A DNA stretch of 38,248 nucleotides from Candidatus Dormiibacterota bacterium (GCA_003135255.1 PLAX01000180.1:1-38248), one strand, 5' to 3'. Counted from the stretch's first letter, positions 16,961-25,215 are shown. The notes: generated by a model from the sequence alone, not told the origin. Program-made: numbers and translations.

Positions 16961-17923
16961 GTGGACGCCGCCACCCGCTCGACCCAGCTCCCGTCGGCGG
17001 GTGTCGAGCCTCCGTCGGGGCTCCAGCATCGTCTCGTCCACGGCGACCAGGAGGCCGTGGTCGCCGAGGTCGGCGCGACCCTCCGCGCCTACACGGTGAG
17101 CGGGCGGCCGGTGATCCTCGGCTTTGACGTGACCGAACCGGCGACCAACGCCCAGGGTCAGACGCTGTTGCCATGGCCCGGGCGCGTCGGCAACGGCCGG
17201 TATCGGTGGCAGGGCGTCGACCACCAGCTCCCCCTCGATGAGGCCGGGTTGACCAACGCCATCCACGGGCTGGTCCGCTGGGCGAACTGGACGGCCGATG
17301 CCCCCGCCACCGACCGCGTGGCGATGCGCCACCGGCTCCATCCCCGTGACGGCTACCCCTTCTGCCTGGACCTGATGGCGACCTACGCGCTCGACGACGG
17401 CGGCCTCCGCGTGACCCTCACGGGGACCAACCTCTCCGGGGTACCCGCCCCCTACGGAGCCGGCTCCCACCCCTATCTGGCGGTGGATGGCGCTCTGGTC
17501 GACGGCTGGCGGCTCACGGTCCCGGCGGAGACCCGGCTGCGCACCGATTCGCGGATGCTGCCGACCGGCAGGGAACCGGTGGCCGGCACGGAGTTCGACT
17601 TCCGGGAACCGCGCGTGATCGGGCACACTCAGCTCGACACCGCCTTCACCGACCTGGTCCGCGATCCCGACGGTCTCGCCCGGGTCTCGGTGGAGGCCCC
17701 GGACGGGCGGCGGCTCGTCCTCTGGTCTGACCGCGCCTGCCCCTGGCTGGTGCTCTTCAGCGGGGATTCCATGCGGCCCGCCGAGCGGCGGAGCGGGCTC
17801 GCCGTGGAGCCGATGACCTGCCCACCCGACGCCTTCCGGAGCGGCGAGGATGTGATCGCGTTGCAGCCCGGTGAGACCACCACCGCGAGCTGGGGGATCG
17901 ACGTCACCGGCTTCCGCGGCTGA
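16961..17923 (+). CDS. Aldose 1-epimerase family protein
   Basis: A 320-aa galactose-mutarotase-like beta-sandwich protein. Catalytic residues are in place: His102 in NAIHGLVR, the general acid His170 in GAGSHPYL, and the general base Glu283 in GLAVEPMTCP. Asp and Arg residues that shape the sugar pocket (LPWPGRVGNGRY) are also present. It would interconvert alpha and beta anomers of an aldose in the cytoplasm; no signal peptide is visible. GTG 16961 begins one base after the bchI-like stop, so the two are probably co-transcribed although no functional link is obvious. GalM and YihR-like subfamilies cannot be separated by eye. Confidence 0.88.
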   Translation: MDAATRSTQLPSAGVEPPSGLQHRLVHGDQEAVVAEVGATLRAYTVSGRPVILGFDVTEPATNAQGQTLLPWPGRVGNGRYRWQGVDHQLPLDEAGLTNAIHGLVRWANWTADAPATDRVAMRHRLHPRDGYPFCLDLMATYALDDGGLRVTLTGTNLSGVPAPYGAGSHPYLAVDGALVDGWRLTVPAETRLRTDSRMLPTGREPVAGTEFDFREPRVIGHTQLDTAFTDLVRDPDGLARVSVEAPDGRRLVLWSDRACPWLVLFSGDSMRPAERRSGLAVEPMTCPPDAFRSGEDVIALQPGETTTASWGIDVTGFRG

Positions 17924-17946
17924 CCGGACGCCGCCGCGGCGACCCC

Positions 17947-18069
17947 CTATTTGAATCCGCACAGCCCCTCGTGGAAGTCGCCGGTCGTGATCCAGCGCTC
18001 GATCACCAGGTCGACCATGGCGTCGTCGACCTCGGCCGCACCCAGAGTGCGGGCGTTGGCAAGTTCCCT
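17947..18069 (-). pseudogene. Possible 3' remnant of a decayed gene
   Basis: On the minus strand a 41-codon frame without a proper start reads ANARTLGAAEVDDAMVDLVI then ERWITTGDFHEGLCGFK and stop. Composition and codon use look protein-like, with a clean C-terminal end, but the frame is closed upstream by TAG at 18070-18072 and the next gene lies on the opposite strand. I read it as the tail of a gene truncated by deletion. The family is not recognised, and chance open frame in GC-rich DNA is a fair alternative. Confidence 0.3.
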
Positions 18070-18111
18070 CTACGCGACCATCCCCTCGAGCGGGCTCGCG
18101 GTGGTCCTCCG

Positions 18112-18519
18112 GTGAGCGCGGGGCTCGCGCTGGGAGCGGCCGGCCCGTCGGGGGCGGCCGGCGTGCTGGTCACCGTCCATGAGCGGCTGGGCTACGCGTT
18201 CCTGATCGTCCTCGCCGCCGGGCTCGTCCTCGCCCTCCTGGCCGTCCGGGATGTGCGGCGTCTGCCCACCGTCCGCGCCTACCTCTGGCTCGCCGTGGCG
18301 GCCCTCGTGCTGCAGGGGATCGCCGGCATCAGCCTGCTCCTCGCCGGCGAGCGCCCCGACGAGGGGCTCCATCTCATGTACGGCCCGCTCGCGCTGGTCT
18401 CCCTCCCCCTCACCGTCCTCTTTGCCCGTGGATGGGCGCCGCGACGGGAGGCGTGGACGTTCGCCGCCGGCTTCCTCGTGGCGCTTCTCTTGGCCATCCG
18501 GGCCCTCATGACCGGCTGA
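18112..18519 (+). CDS. Small four-helix membrane protein, unknown function
   Basis: A 135-aa hydrophobic protein with four predicted spans, around residues 23-46 (LGYAFLIVLAAGLVLALLAV), 57-78 (AYLWLAVAALVLQGIAGISLLL), 88-107 (LMYGPLALVSLPLTVLF) and 115-133. Histidines occur just before span one (VHERLG) and at the edge of span three (GLHLMYG), a spacing reminiscent of small haem- or quinone-associated membrane domains, but this is only suggestive. GTG at 18112 is chosen because upstream residues are antisense to the gene remnant and not membrane-like. No clear ribosome-binding site. It stands between the epimerase and the propeller gene. Confidence 0.55.
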   Translation: MSAGLALGAAGPSGAAGVLVTVHERLGYAFLIVLAAGLVLALLAVRDVRRLPTVRAYLWLAVAALVLQGIAGISLLLAGERPDEGLHLMYGPLALVSLPLTVLFARGWAPRREAWTFAAGFLVALLLAIRALMTG

Positions 18520-18650
18520 TCGCGCCCTTCTGACGCCGGCTGCCCCGCTGGAGCCCCGACCCGGTCGCGACCTGAGCGCGGCGGATGTTTGCGAGACCGT
18601 CACGGATGGGCAGCAGCCATGTCGTATGGCCGGCCTAGTGTCAGGGTGCC

Positions 18651-20450
18651 ATGTCTGCATCCGCGCACCGCCGCCGGCTCCGGCCCTGGCAGGTGCTCAC
18701 CACCTGCCTGGTCGCCATCGTGGTCGGCATCGGGGTGGCCGGTGGGGGCGTGCTCGGCGCCTGGCAGGGCCTGAGCGAGAACGCGACCAACATGGTGACC
18801 GCGGCCGCCGCCGGAGGCGTGCCGGTGACCTCCGTTCACTGTAGTGGCCTTTCGCCCGCCTACCCCACCACCTGCACCGACACCCAGGGGACGGTGACCA
18901 TCTCCTGGACCGCGGTGACCGGCAGCACCGGGATCACCGTGGAGCGGGCGACCTCACCGACCGGCACTTACTCGACGATCGCGACCCTGGCCGGCACGGC
19001 GACCAGCTACACGGACACCCCTGTCACCGCCACCTACAACACCCAGTACTACTACGAGGTCTTCTCCGGCGCCGCGGGATGGGCGTCGGCGGCCGACGTC
19101 GACATGGCGCTCTCGCTGCCCCCGGCCGGAGGCACCGATGACACCGTGGGCACCGGGGGCACCCCCTTCAGCCCCGCCAACATCATCGCGATGGCCACCG
19201 CCGGCGGCACCCCCTACACCACCACCACGGATTGGGGGGCGAGCGGCGGCCCGGTGGTCGGGGGCCAGCAGGTCGATGGGGTCAGCTGCGTCTCCGCCAG
19301 CCAGTGCTGGGTCGCCACCCAGAGCGGTGACATCTGGATGAGCACAAACGGCGGCTATGGCTGGGCCCAGCAGACCGTTCCCGGCACCGCGGCGCTCGGG
19401 GCGATCGACTTCCCCACCGCCACCGCCGGCTGGGCGGTGGGGGCGGGGGGCATCATCGACGCCACCACCAACGGCGGCACCACCTGGGTGGCGCAGACCT
19501 CGGGCACCGCCCAGGCGCTCGACGGGGTGAGCTGCGTCTCCGCGACCCAGTGCTGGGTCGTCGGGGCGAACGGCGTCATCCTGGGGACCGTCAACGGGGG
19601 CACCACCTGGACGTCAGAGACCTCCGGCACCACCCAGCTCCTTGCCGCCGTGAGCTGCGTCTCGACCACCCACTGCTGGGCGGTGGGCAACCAGGGCGTC
19701 ATCGTGGCGACCGCCAACGGCGGCACCACCTGGGGCGCCGAGACGAGCGGCGTCAACGGGAACCTCACCGGGGTGAGCTTCGTCAATGCCAACGACGGAT
19801 GGGTGGTGGGTCAGAACGGGGTCCTCCGGGTGACCGTCAACGGCGGGACCACCTGGACGGCACAGACAGCGGGAACCGGCCAGAGCCTCGATGCGGTGAG
19901 CATGGTCAGCGCCACCACCGGCTGGGCGGTCGGGGTGGGCGGGACCATCCTCGCCACCACCAATGGCGGCACCACCTGGACGGAGCAGGGCGCCGGCATC
20001 AACCAGCCCATCAATGCCATCAGCGCCGTCAACGCCTCGGACGCGATGGTCGGCCTCACTCCGGGAGGAGGGACGCCCAGCATCCTGACCACCACCAACG
20101 GGGGCGCCAGCTGGGTCCTGCCCTCCAACCAGTATGTGCAGTGGACCTTCGGTCCCATCGTGGCCACCGGGGCGCCGGTCACCTCGGCGGTGGTCACCCT
20201 GGTAGACCAGGCCAGCCAGTCCCCCAGCTCGACCGCCCAGACCTACCTGCTGGTCTCGGCCAACGCGGGATCGAGCTGGACGCCCTTCGTGATCGCCAGC
20301 CCGACCGCCAACCTGGCCACCCAGACCGTGGCCGTCGGCTCCGTCATCGGCAGCGCGGCCGCAGTCTCGGGGATGGAGCTGCGCTACGTCATCAGCGACG
20401 GCAGCGGCTTCACGAGCACCTTCGACCTGGTCCACGTCGACATCAACTGA
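18651..20450 (+). CDS. Membrane-anchored Ycf48-like seven-bladed beta-propeller
   Basis: A 599-aa exported protein. An Arg-rich N-terminus precedes one membrane span (about 16-38), which is likely an uncleaved anchor. A fibronectin type III-like segment (about 58-150) and a Thr/Gly-rich linker follow. A propeller of about seven blades with a 41-residue period (about 208-489) comes next; each blade ends in T-x-NGGTTW, an Asp-box/BNR-like motif as in Ycf48/HCF136. Three blades carry a C-x5-C pair (SCVSATQCW). The last 110 residues form a beta-rich tail. Such propellers bind proteins or glycans outside the membrane; the target is unknown. ATG 18651 has AGGG upstream and TAGTGT nine bases away. 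Confidence 0.8.
   Translation: MSASAHRRRLRPWQVLTTCLVAIVVGIGVAGGGVLGAWQGLSENATNMVTAAAAGGVPVTSVHCSGLSPAYPTTCTDTQGTVTISWTAVTGSTGITVERATSPTGTYSTIATLAGTATSYTDTPVTATYNTQYYYEVFSGAAGWASAADVDMALSLPPAGGTDDTVGTGGTPFSPANIIAMATAGGTPYTTTTDWGASGGPVVGGQQVDGVSCVSASQCWVATQSGDIWMSTNGGYGWAQQTVPGTAALGAIDFPTATAGWAVGAGGIIDATTNGGTTWVAQTSGTAQALDGVSCVSATQCWVVGANGVILGTVNGGTTWTSETSGTTQLLAAVSCVSTTHCWAVGNQGVIVATANGGTTWGAETSGVNGNLTGVSFVNANDGWVVGQNGVLRVTVNGGTTWTAQTAGTGQSLDAVSMVSATTGWAVGVGGTILATTNGGTTWTEQGAGINQPINAISAVNASDAMVGLTPGGGTPSILTTTNGGASWVLPSNQYVQWTFGPIVATGAPVTSAVVTLVDQASQSPSSTAQTYLLVSANAGSSWTPFVIASPTANLATQTVAVGSVIGSAAAVSGMELRYVISDGSGFTSTFDLVHVDIN
19272..20116 (+). repeat. 123-nt coding repeats (propeller blades)
   Basis: The blade region repeats with a 123-nt period for at least four consecutive units, then one unit of 135 nt. 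The DNA around each AAC-GGC-GGC-ACC-ACC-TGG block is nearly identical between units, whereas the rest of each unit has diverged. This suggests growth by intragenic duplication with purifying selection on the motif. Confidence 0.75.
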
Positions 20451-20548
20451 CCCTGACGGAGCGAGGCGCGGAGCCCAGGGCTCCGGTCCGGAGCGGAGGG
20501 GCGGCCGGCACCGGCACCCGTGCCGAGGGCGCGGACGCCCGGTTCGAA

Positions 20549-20554
20549 TACGAT
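20549..20554 (+). promoter_or_regulatory. Leaderless -10 element of lepA
   Basis: TACGAT is six bases upstream of the GTG at 20561 with no Shine-Dalgarno between. The 110 bp before it (20451-20560) contain two short palindromes, GGAGCCC-A-GGGCTCC (20470-20484) and CTCCGG-T-CCGGAG directly after, which may end the propeller transcript but lack a T run. Confidence 0.45.
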
Positions 20555-20560
20555 GCCGCG

Positions 20561-22372
20561 GTGCCCTCGGTGCTTCGCGACGACATCCGCAACTTCTCGA
20601 TCATCGCCCACATCGACCACGGGAAGTCGACGCTGGCCGATCGCCTGCTGGAGGTGACCGGGACGGTCGCCCTCCGGGACATGCAGGATCAGCTCCTCGA
20701 CACCCTCGACCTGGAGCGGGAGCGGGGCATCACCATCAAGGCCCAGGCGGTGCGGATGGAGTACACAGCCCGGGACGGGCGTCCCTACGAGCTCAACCTC
20801 ATCGACACGCCCGGCCACGTGGACTTCACCTACGAGGTGTCGCGCGCCCTGGCCGCCTGCGAGGGCGCGGTCCTGGTCGTCGACGCCACCCAGGGGATCG
20901 AGGCCCAGACCCTGGCCAACGTCGACCTGGCCCTCGAGCACGACCTGGAGATCATCCCGGTCATCAACAAGATCGATCTCCCCGCCGCCGACCCCGAGCT
21001 GGTGCGCCGCGAGATCGAGGAGGTGATCGGTCTTCCCGGCTCCGGTGCCATCCTTGCCTCGGCCCGCCAGGGGATCGGGATCGAGGAGGTCCTCGAGGCG
21101 GTGGTCGCCCGGGTGCCGCCCCCGCACGGCGACCCCGAAGCGCCCCTGACAGCCCTGATCTTCGACGCCAAGTACGACGCCTACCGGGGGGTGGTCGTCT
21201 ACGTCCGGGTCATGGACGGCTCCGTCCGCCCCGGTGAGCGGATCCGGATGATGGCGACGGAGAAGGAGTTCGTCGTCGACGAGGTGGGGGTGTTCCGGCC
21301 GGTGATGACCCCCACCGACGGGTTGACGACCGGCGAGGTCGGCTACCTGATCGCCTCGATCAAGAACGTCCGGGACTCCAAGGTCGGCGACACCGTGACC
21401 CTGGCCGACCGCCCCGCCGCCGCGGCGCTCCCCGGCTATCGCCACGTCACGCCCATGGTCTACGCGGGCATCTTCCCGATCGACTCGGACGACGTCCAGG
21501 AGCTGAAGGAGGCGCTCGAGAAGCTCAACCTCAACGACGCCTCGCTGGTCTGGGAGCCGGAGTCCTCGGCGGCCCTCGGCTTCGGCTTCCGCTGTGGCTT
21601 CCTCGGCCTCCTCCACATGGAGATCGTCCAGGAGCGGCTGGAGCGCGAGTTCAACCTCGCCCTGATCACCACCGCTCCGACGGTCGCGTATCGGGTCCGG
21701 CTGCGCAGCGGCGAGGTCATCCCCGTGGACAACCCGGAGAGGCTGCCCGACCCCTCGGCCATCGACGAGATCGAGGAGCCCCGCTGCACCGCGACCATCC
21801 TGGTGCCGAGCGCCCAGGTCGGCACCGTCATGGAGCTCTGCCAGGAGCGGCGTGGCGAGTTCCGCAACCTGGAGCACCAGGCCGGCGACCGGGTGGCCCT
21901 GACCTACGACCTCCCCCTCGGCGAGATCATCCACGACTTCTACGACCAGCTCAAGTCGCGGAGCCGGGGCTACGCGTCGCTCAACTACGAGCTGACCGGG
22001 TTCCGGGCCGAGCGGCTGGTCAAGCTCGACATCATGGTGGGAGGGCAGCGGGTCGACGCCCTCTCCATGATCGTCCACCGCGACCGGGCAAACCTCCACG
22101 GGCGCAAGCTCGCCGAGCGGCTCCGCAAGCTCATCCCCCGGCAGCTCTTCGAGGTTCCGATCCAGGCGGCGGTGGGCGGTAAGATCATCGCCCGCGAGAC
22201 GGTGTCGGCGATGCGCAAGGATGTCCTGGCCAAATGCTACGGTGGGGACATCACCCGCAAGCGCAAGCTGCTGGAGAAGCAGAAGGAGGGGAAGCGACGG
22301 ATGAAGCGGGTGGGCAGTGTGGAGATCCCCCAGGAGGCCTTCATGGCCGTCCTGCAGATGGACGAGGACTGA
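20561..22372 (+). CDS. lepA: Elongation factor 4 (LepA)
   Basis: LepA is a ribosome-associated GTPase that back-translocates or aids assembly of ribosomes. The 603-aa protein has the standard order: G1 AHIDHGKST, G3 DTPGH, G4 NKIDLP, an EF-Tu-like domain II, LepA-specific GFGFRCGFLGLLHMEI, and the C-terminal domain ending in KCYGGDITRKRKLLEKQKEGKRRMK. Length is typical. GTG 20561 is preferred because of the adjacent leaderless -10 box; GTG 20570 is an in-frame alternative that would remove three residues. The gene is tightly followed by a membrane-protein gene. Confidence 0.97.
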   Translation: MPSVLRDDIRNFSIIAHIDHGKSTLADRLLEVTGTVALRDMQDQLLDTLDLERERGITIKAQAVRMEYTARDGRPYELNLIDTPGHVDFTYEVSRALAACEGAVLVVDATQGIEAQTLANVDLALEHDLEIIPVINKIDLPAADPELVRREIEEVIGLPGSGAILASARQGIGIEEVLEAVVARVPPPHGDPEAPLTALIFDAKYDAYRGVVVYVRVMDGSVRPGERIRMMATEKEFVVDEVGVFRPVMTPTDGLTTGEVGYLIASIKNVRDSKVGDTVTLADRPAAAALPGYRHVTPMVYAGIFPIDSDDVQELKEALEKLNLNDASLVWEPESSAALGFGFRCGFLGLLHMEIVQERLEREFNLALITTAPTVAYRVRLRSGEVIPVDNPERLPDPSAIDEIEEPRCTATILVPSAQVGTVMELCQERRGEFRNLEHQAGDRVALTYDLPLGEIIHDFYDQLKSRSRGYASLNYELTGFRAERLVKLDIMVGGQRVDALSMIVHRDRANLHGRKLAERLRKLIPRQLFEVPIQAAVGGKIIARETVSAMRKDVLAKCYGGDITRKRKLLEKQKEGKRRMKRVGSVEIPQEAFMAVLQMDED

Positions 22373-22434
22373 TGACGACACCATCGGCAGCAACATCGAC
22401 GATCCCGCCGGCAGATCCCGGCCGAGCCGCCTGA
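22372..22434 (+). CDS. Possible 20-codon coupling ORF after lepA
   Basis: An ATG overlaps the lepA stop (TGATGA) and opens a 20-residue Ala/Pro/Thr-rich frame that ends two bases before the GTG start of the next gene. It could carry ribosomes from lepA to the downstream gene. No family is recognisable and it may be chance. Confidence 0.2.
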   Translation: MTTPSAATSTIPPADPGRAA

Positions 22435-22436
22435 GC

Positions 22437-23549
22437 GTGGCTCCGCCCCGCCACCGTCGCAAGCGCCGTCCCTCCCGGGTCGTCAGCAGCCCGCCCCCGG
22501 CCGCCGAGCCCGAGCCCGCTCCCTGGCCGCCCCCGCGCCGGGGTCTCATGGCGTCCCTGTTGGGTCCCCCGCGCCCGGCCTCCCCGCGCCCGGTCTCCTC
22601 GCGCCCGGTGCGGTCAATGGCGGGACCCGGTCCCGCGGCCAACCTCGGCCCGATATGGACCCGAACCGACTACTACGCCCTCTCGGCCGTCACTGCGCTG
22701 GTGGTCCTGGTCATCGGCCTCGTCATCGGCCTGACCGACACCACCAGCACCACCGTGCAGAAGAACCCGGCCCCGACCGCAACCAGCTTCACGGTGGCGA
22801 GCGGCGACGGCAAGACGCTCATCTGCGGCGCCAACGCCGCCATCCAAGTCGGCGGCCAGGAGGCTCACATCGCTGCGATCGACGGCGATCAGGTCACGCT
22901 TGCGGCACCGCTCAGCTCGGTGCCCGCCTCCGGCGCGACCGTCAGCCAGAGCACGCTGGGCCCCGCCACGGTCGACACCTGCGCGGCGGTGGCGGCCAGC
23001 CCGGCACCCACCACCACCCAGTTCACCCTCGCCGGCGGGGCCGGCGTGGACTTCGTCGCCGCCGGCATCCTCGTCGACGGCCAGCAGGCGACGGTCAAGT
23101 CCGTCGACACCACCACCTACCGGATCAGCCTCTCGAGCCCGCTCGCGTCGCCGCCCGCCGCCGGTACCCCGGTCACGCAGCAGCTGTACACGACCGGCAG
23201 CCTGATCGGGGGCATCGTCGGCCTGGCGATCTCCGAGATCGCCATCGTGCTGCTCGCGGTGGCCGCGCTGGTGGCGCGCCCGATGGCTGCCAGGCTCCGC
23301 AGGAAGGACCGTCCGCGGGTCGTGGAGGTGCTTGTCTTCGGTGCCATGGTGGCGGTGGTCGACACCCTCGTCTACTACCTGGAGGTGAGCGCGCTCGGCT
23401 CCACGACCGGCACCGGGGTGGCGGTGGCCGAGCTCGCCGCCGCGGCCTCCGGCTTCGTGCTGGTCCCGTTCGCCTTCCCGATCATCGCGCGCTGGTTCCG
23501 CAGGCCTCCGCGGCAACCGCGGGGGATCCCGGGACCGGCCGGCCGGTGA
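22437..23549 (+). CDS. Membrane protein with duplicated extracytoplasmic domain
   Basis: I do not recognise the family. The 370-aa protein has a long basic, Pro-rich cytoplasmic N-terminus (1-75) and a first span at about 79-99. Two tandem, similar domains of about 58 residues follow (about 112-170 and 190-248, sharing T-x-F-T-h-A-G-x-G...h-x-V-x-G-Q-x-A and S-S-P/V...A-A-G-x-x-V). Three further spans lie at about 256-282, 294-314 and 326-352. Cys130 and Cys182 could form a disulphide. GTG 22437 is the likeliest start, though ATGs at residues 38 and 61 are possible. It sits between lepA and hemW, probably in one transcript. Confidence 0.65.
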   Translation: MAPPRHRRKRRPSRVVSSPPPAAEPEPAPWPPPRRGLMASLLGPPRPASPRPVSSRPVRSMAGPGPAANLGPIWTRTDYYALSAVTALVVLVIGLVIGLTDTTSTTVQKNPAPTATSFTVASGDGKTLICGANAAIQVGGQEAHIAAIDGDQVTLAAPLSSVPASGATVSQSTLGPATVDTCAAVAASPAPTTTQFTLAGGAGVDFVAAGILVDGQQATVKSVDTTTYRISLSSPLASPPAAGTPVTQQLYTTGSLIGGIVGLAISEIAIVLLAVAALVARPMAARLRRKDRPRVVEVLVFGAMVAVVDTLVYYLEVSALGSTTGTGVAVAELAAAASGFVLVPFAFPIIARWFRRPPRQPRGIPGPAGR

Positions 23550-23570
23550 CCGCCGGCGAGCCCCGGTGAG

Positions 23571-24746
23571 ATGACGGATGCGCGCGCGGCCGGCCGCGCG
23601 CGCATCCGGTCGCTCTACCTTCACATCCCCTTCTGCGAGCGGCGCTGCGAGTACTGCGACTTCGTCAGCCTTCCCGGTCGCGATCGGGAGGCCGAGTACG
23701 TCGAGGCGCTCCGGTCCGAGGTCCGCGGACTGGCCGCCCGGCTCGGCCGCCTCGAGCTGGACACCGTCTTCGTCGGCGGCGGGACGCCGAGCTTCGTCGA
23801 CCCCGACCGGCTCGGCGGGCTCCTCGACGAGGTGCGGGCGGGCTTTGTCCTCGCCCCCGGTTGCGAGGTCACCCTCGAGGCCAATCCCTCCAGCACCTCC
23901 GAGGGACGTGCCGCGGCGTGGCTCGAGGCCGGCTTCAACCGGGTGAGCCTCGGGATCCAGAGCCTGGAGCCGGACATCCTCACCTTCCTCGGTCGTGTCC
24001 ACGATCGCGAGCGAGCCCTCGCCGCCGTCGGCGAGGTCCGCCGTGCCGGCTTCTCCCGGATCAGCTGCGATCTGATCTACGCCGTCCCCGGCCTCGACGA
24101 CACCCGCTGGCGTTCGACCCTGGAGCGGGTCGCGGCCCTCGGTCCCGGCCACGTCTCCGCCTACGAGCTGACCGTCGAGGCGGGGACGCCGCTGCACGCG
24201 AGCGTGCGGCGAGGCGAGAAGCCGGCCGTGGATCCCGAGGCGGCCCTCCGCCAGCACCGGATCGCCGTCTCGGTCCTCAGGGCGGCCGGCCTTCACCAGT
24301 ACGAGGTCAGCAACTATGCGCAGGTGGGCGAGGAGTGCCGCCACAACCTCGTCTACTGGCGCCGTGGTCACTACCTCGGTGCGGGACTCGGCGCCCACGG
24401 ACACCTTCCGGCCGGGGTGGGCACCCTCGTCGACGTCCCGGTCCCACCTGGCGCCATCGGCATTCGCTACTGGCACGGACGCAGCCTTCCCGCTTACGTG
24501 GAGGGCTCTCGCGCCGGCGTCCTCCCCATCGAGGGCTCCGAGGCGGTCACGGCGGCCGACGCCGAGGCGGAGCGCATCCTGCTCGGTCTGCGTCTCGCGG
24601 AGGGGATCGCCGTCTCCCGGCCCCTCGGCGAGCGGGCCGATGCGCTCGTCGCGGCCGGCCTGCTCTGGCGTCGCGACGGCCGTCTCGGCGCCACCGCGCA
24701 GGGGCAGGAGGTGCTCGACGAGGTGATCCGTCAGCTCGTCACCTAG
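23571..24746 (+). CDS. hemW: HemW-type radical SAM haem chaperone
   Basis: HemW is a membrane-associated radical SAM protein that delivers haem to respiratory enzymes; it lacks coproporphyrinogen dehydrogenase activity. The 391-aa sequence has the HemW-type cluster motif C-x3-C-x2-C at Cys22, Cys26 and Cys29 in HIPFCERRCEYCDF. FVGGGTPSF, TLEANPSS, FNRVSLGIQSL, SCDLIYAVPG and YEVSNYA follow. It has only the short N-terminus and not the extra cysteine of HemN, so HemW is preferred. The stop is followed by a possible hairpin. lepA-hemW adjacency is common in bacteria, and here the two are split only by the membrane-protein gene. Confidence 0.93.
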   Translation: MTDARAAGRARIRSLYLHIPFCERRCEYCDFVSLPGRDREAEYVEALRSEVRGLAARLGRLELDTVFVGGGTPSFVDPDRLGGLLDEVRAGFVLAPGCEVTLEANPSSTSEGRAAAWLEAGFNRVSLGIQSLEPDILTFLGRVHDRERALAAVGEVRRAGFSRISCDLIYAVPGLDDTRWRSTLERVAALGPGHVSAYELTVEAGTPLHASVRRGEKPAVDPEAALRQHRIAVSVLRAAGLHQYEVSNYAQVGEECRHNLVYWRRGHYLGAGLGAHGHLPAGVGTLVDVPVPPGAIGIRYWHGRSLPAYVEGSRAGVLPIEGSEAVTAADAEAERILLGLRLAEGIAVSRPLGERADALVAAGLLWRRDGRLGATAQGQEVLDEVIRQLVT

Positions 24747-24899
24747 CAGCTCGGGCACTCCGTCGTCAGGTCGGGTGGCGGCGCTGTGGTCATCTGTAAC
24801 GCCGCCGCTGAGGCGCCATGCCCGGCCAAGACGGAGGGGTCACAGTGTCGCCGCAGGGCTTTCGAAGTGGCATGCGGTTGGGCGACGATTGCATCAATC
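24747..24899. other. Intergenic stretch after hemW
   Basis: No gene is supported here. GGCGGCG (24777-24783) and CGCCGCC (24800-24806) can pair over a 16-nt loop shortly after hemW, but no T run follows. Directly before the next ATG lies the 13-bp palindrome GATTG-CAT-CAATC (24887-24899), which looks operator-like and shares the octamer GCATCAAT with the lysR control region. Confidence 0.4.
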
Positions 24900-25169
24900 A
24901 TGCGCCGCACTTCTGGTTCTCCAGGCCGTCAGCCCGTGCCCGAGACTATCGTCACGGAGCTTCTCCGTGCCGGGCTCTCGCGGAGCACCGTGCTGGCCAT
25001 GGAGGGCTGGAAGGCGCAGGAGGTGTTCGACCTGCTCCACTCCGCACACCTCGGCGACGGCCACCGCCAGAGCCCCGAGTTCCGCTCGCGGAGCCACGGT
25101 CTCGGCTCCCTGGGCGGTCCGGCGAGCTCGCCGGCCGGACCGGTGCTAGGATTTAGCACTCACGACTAG
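24900..25169 (+). CDS. Small protein of unknown function before hrcA
   Basis: An 89-residue frame with the strong third-position GC of real genes in its middle part. The segment PETIVTELLRAGLSRSTVLA followed by MEGWKAQEVFDLLHSAHLG looks like three short helices, possibly UBA- or HTH-like; the C-terminus is Ser/Gly-rich and probably disordered. It has no Shine-Dalgarno, and the ATG is abutted by a 13-bp palindrome. A GTG at 24786 would extend it by 38 residues that look less protein-like. Its stop codon lies inside the CIRCE element, so hrcA's promoter is embedded in its 3' end. The function is unknown and the existence of the gene is moderately supported. Confidence 0.45.
   Translation: MRRTSGSPGRQPVPETIVTELLRAGLSRSTVLAMEGWKAQEVFDLLHSAHLGDGHRQSPEFRSRSHGLGSLGGPASSPAGPVLGFSTHD
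25147..25152 (+). promoter_or_regulatory. -10 element of the hrcA operon
   Basis: TAGGAT abuts the CIRCE element, so the predicted transcription start falls inside the operator, where bound HrcA would block initiation. Confidence 0.55.
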
Positions 25170-25179
25170 CGAGTGCCAA
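25153..25179. promoter_or_regulatory. CIRCE operator (HrcA binding site)
   Basis: TTAGCACTC-N9-GAGTGCCAA matches the CIRCE consensus TTAGCACTC-N9-GAGTGCTAA with one mismatch in the right arm. It is 36 nt upstream of hrcA, the expected place for autoregulated heat-shock repression. Confidence 0.95.
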
Positions 25180-25215
25180 GGTGGCTCCGGGTGGAGCCGC
25201 CGGTCCGGGAGAGCC

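Noticed and set aside
20541..20551. GGTTCGAATAC resembling a tRNA T-loop
   Set aside because: No cloverleaf fits the surrounding 80 bases; the string is better explained as the -10 region of lepA.
20384..22642. Long minus-strand open frame opposite lepA (about 750 codons)
   Set aside because: It is antisense to a certain gene, reads as low-complexity Gly/Asp/Val/Leu-rich sequence and has no motifs; typical of GC-rich DNA.
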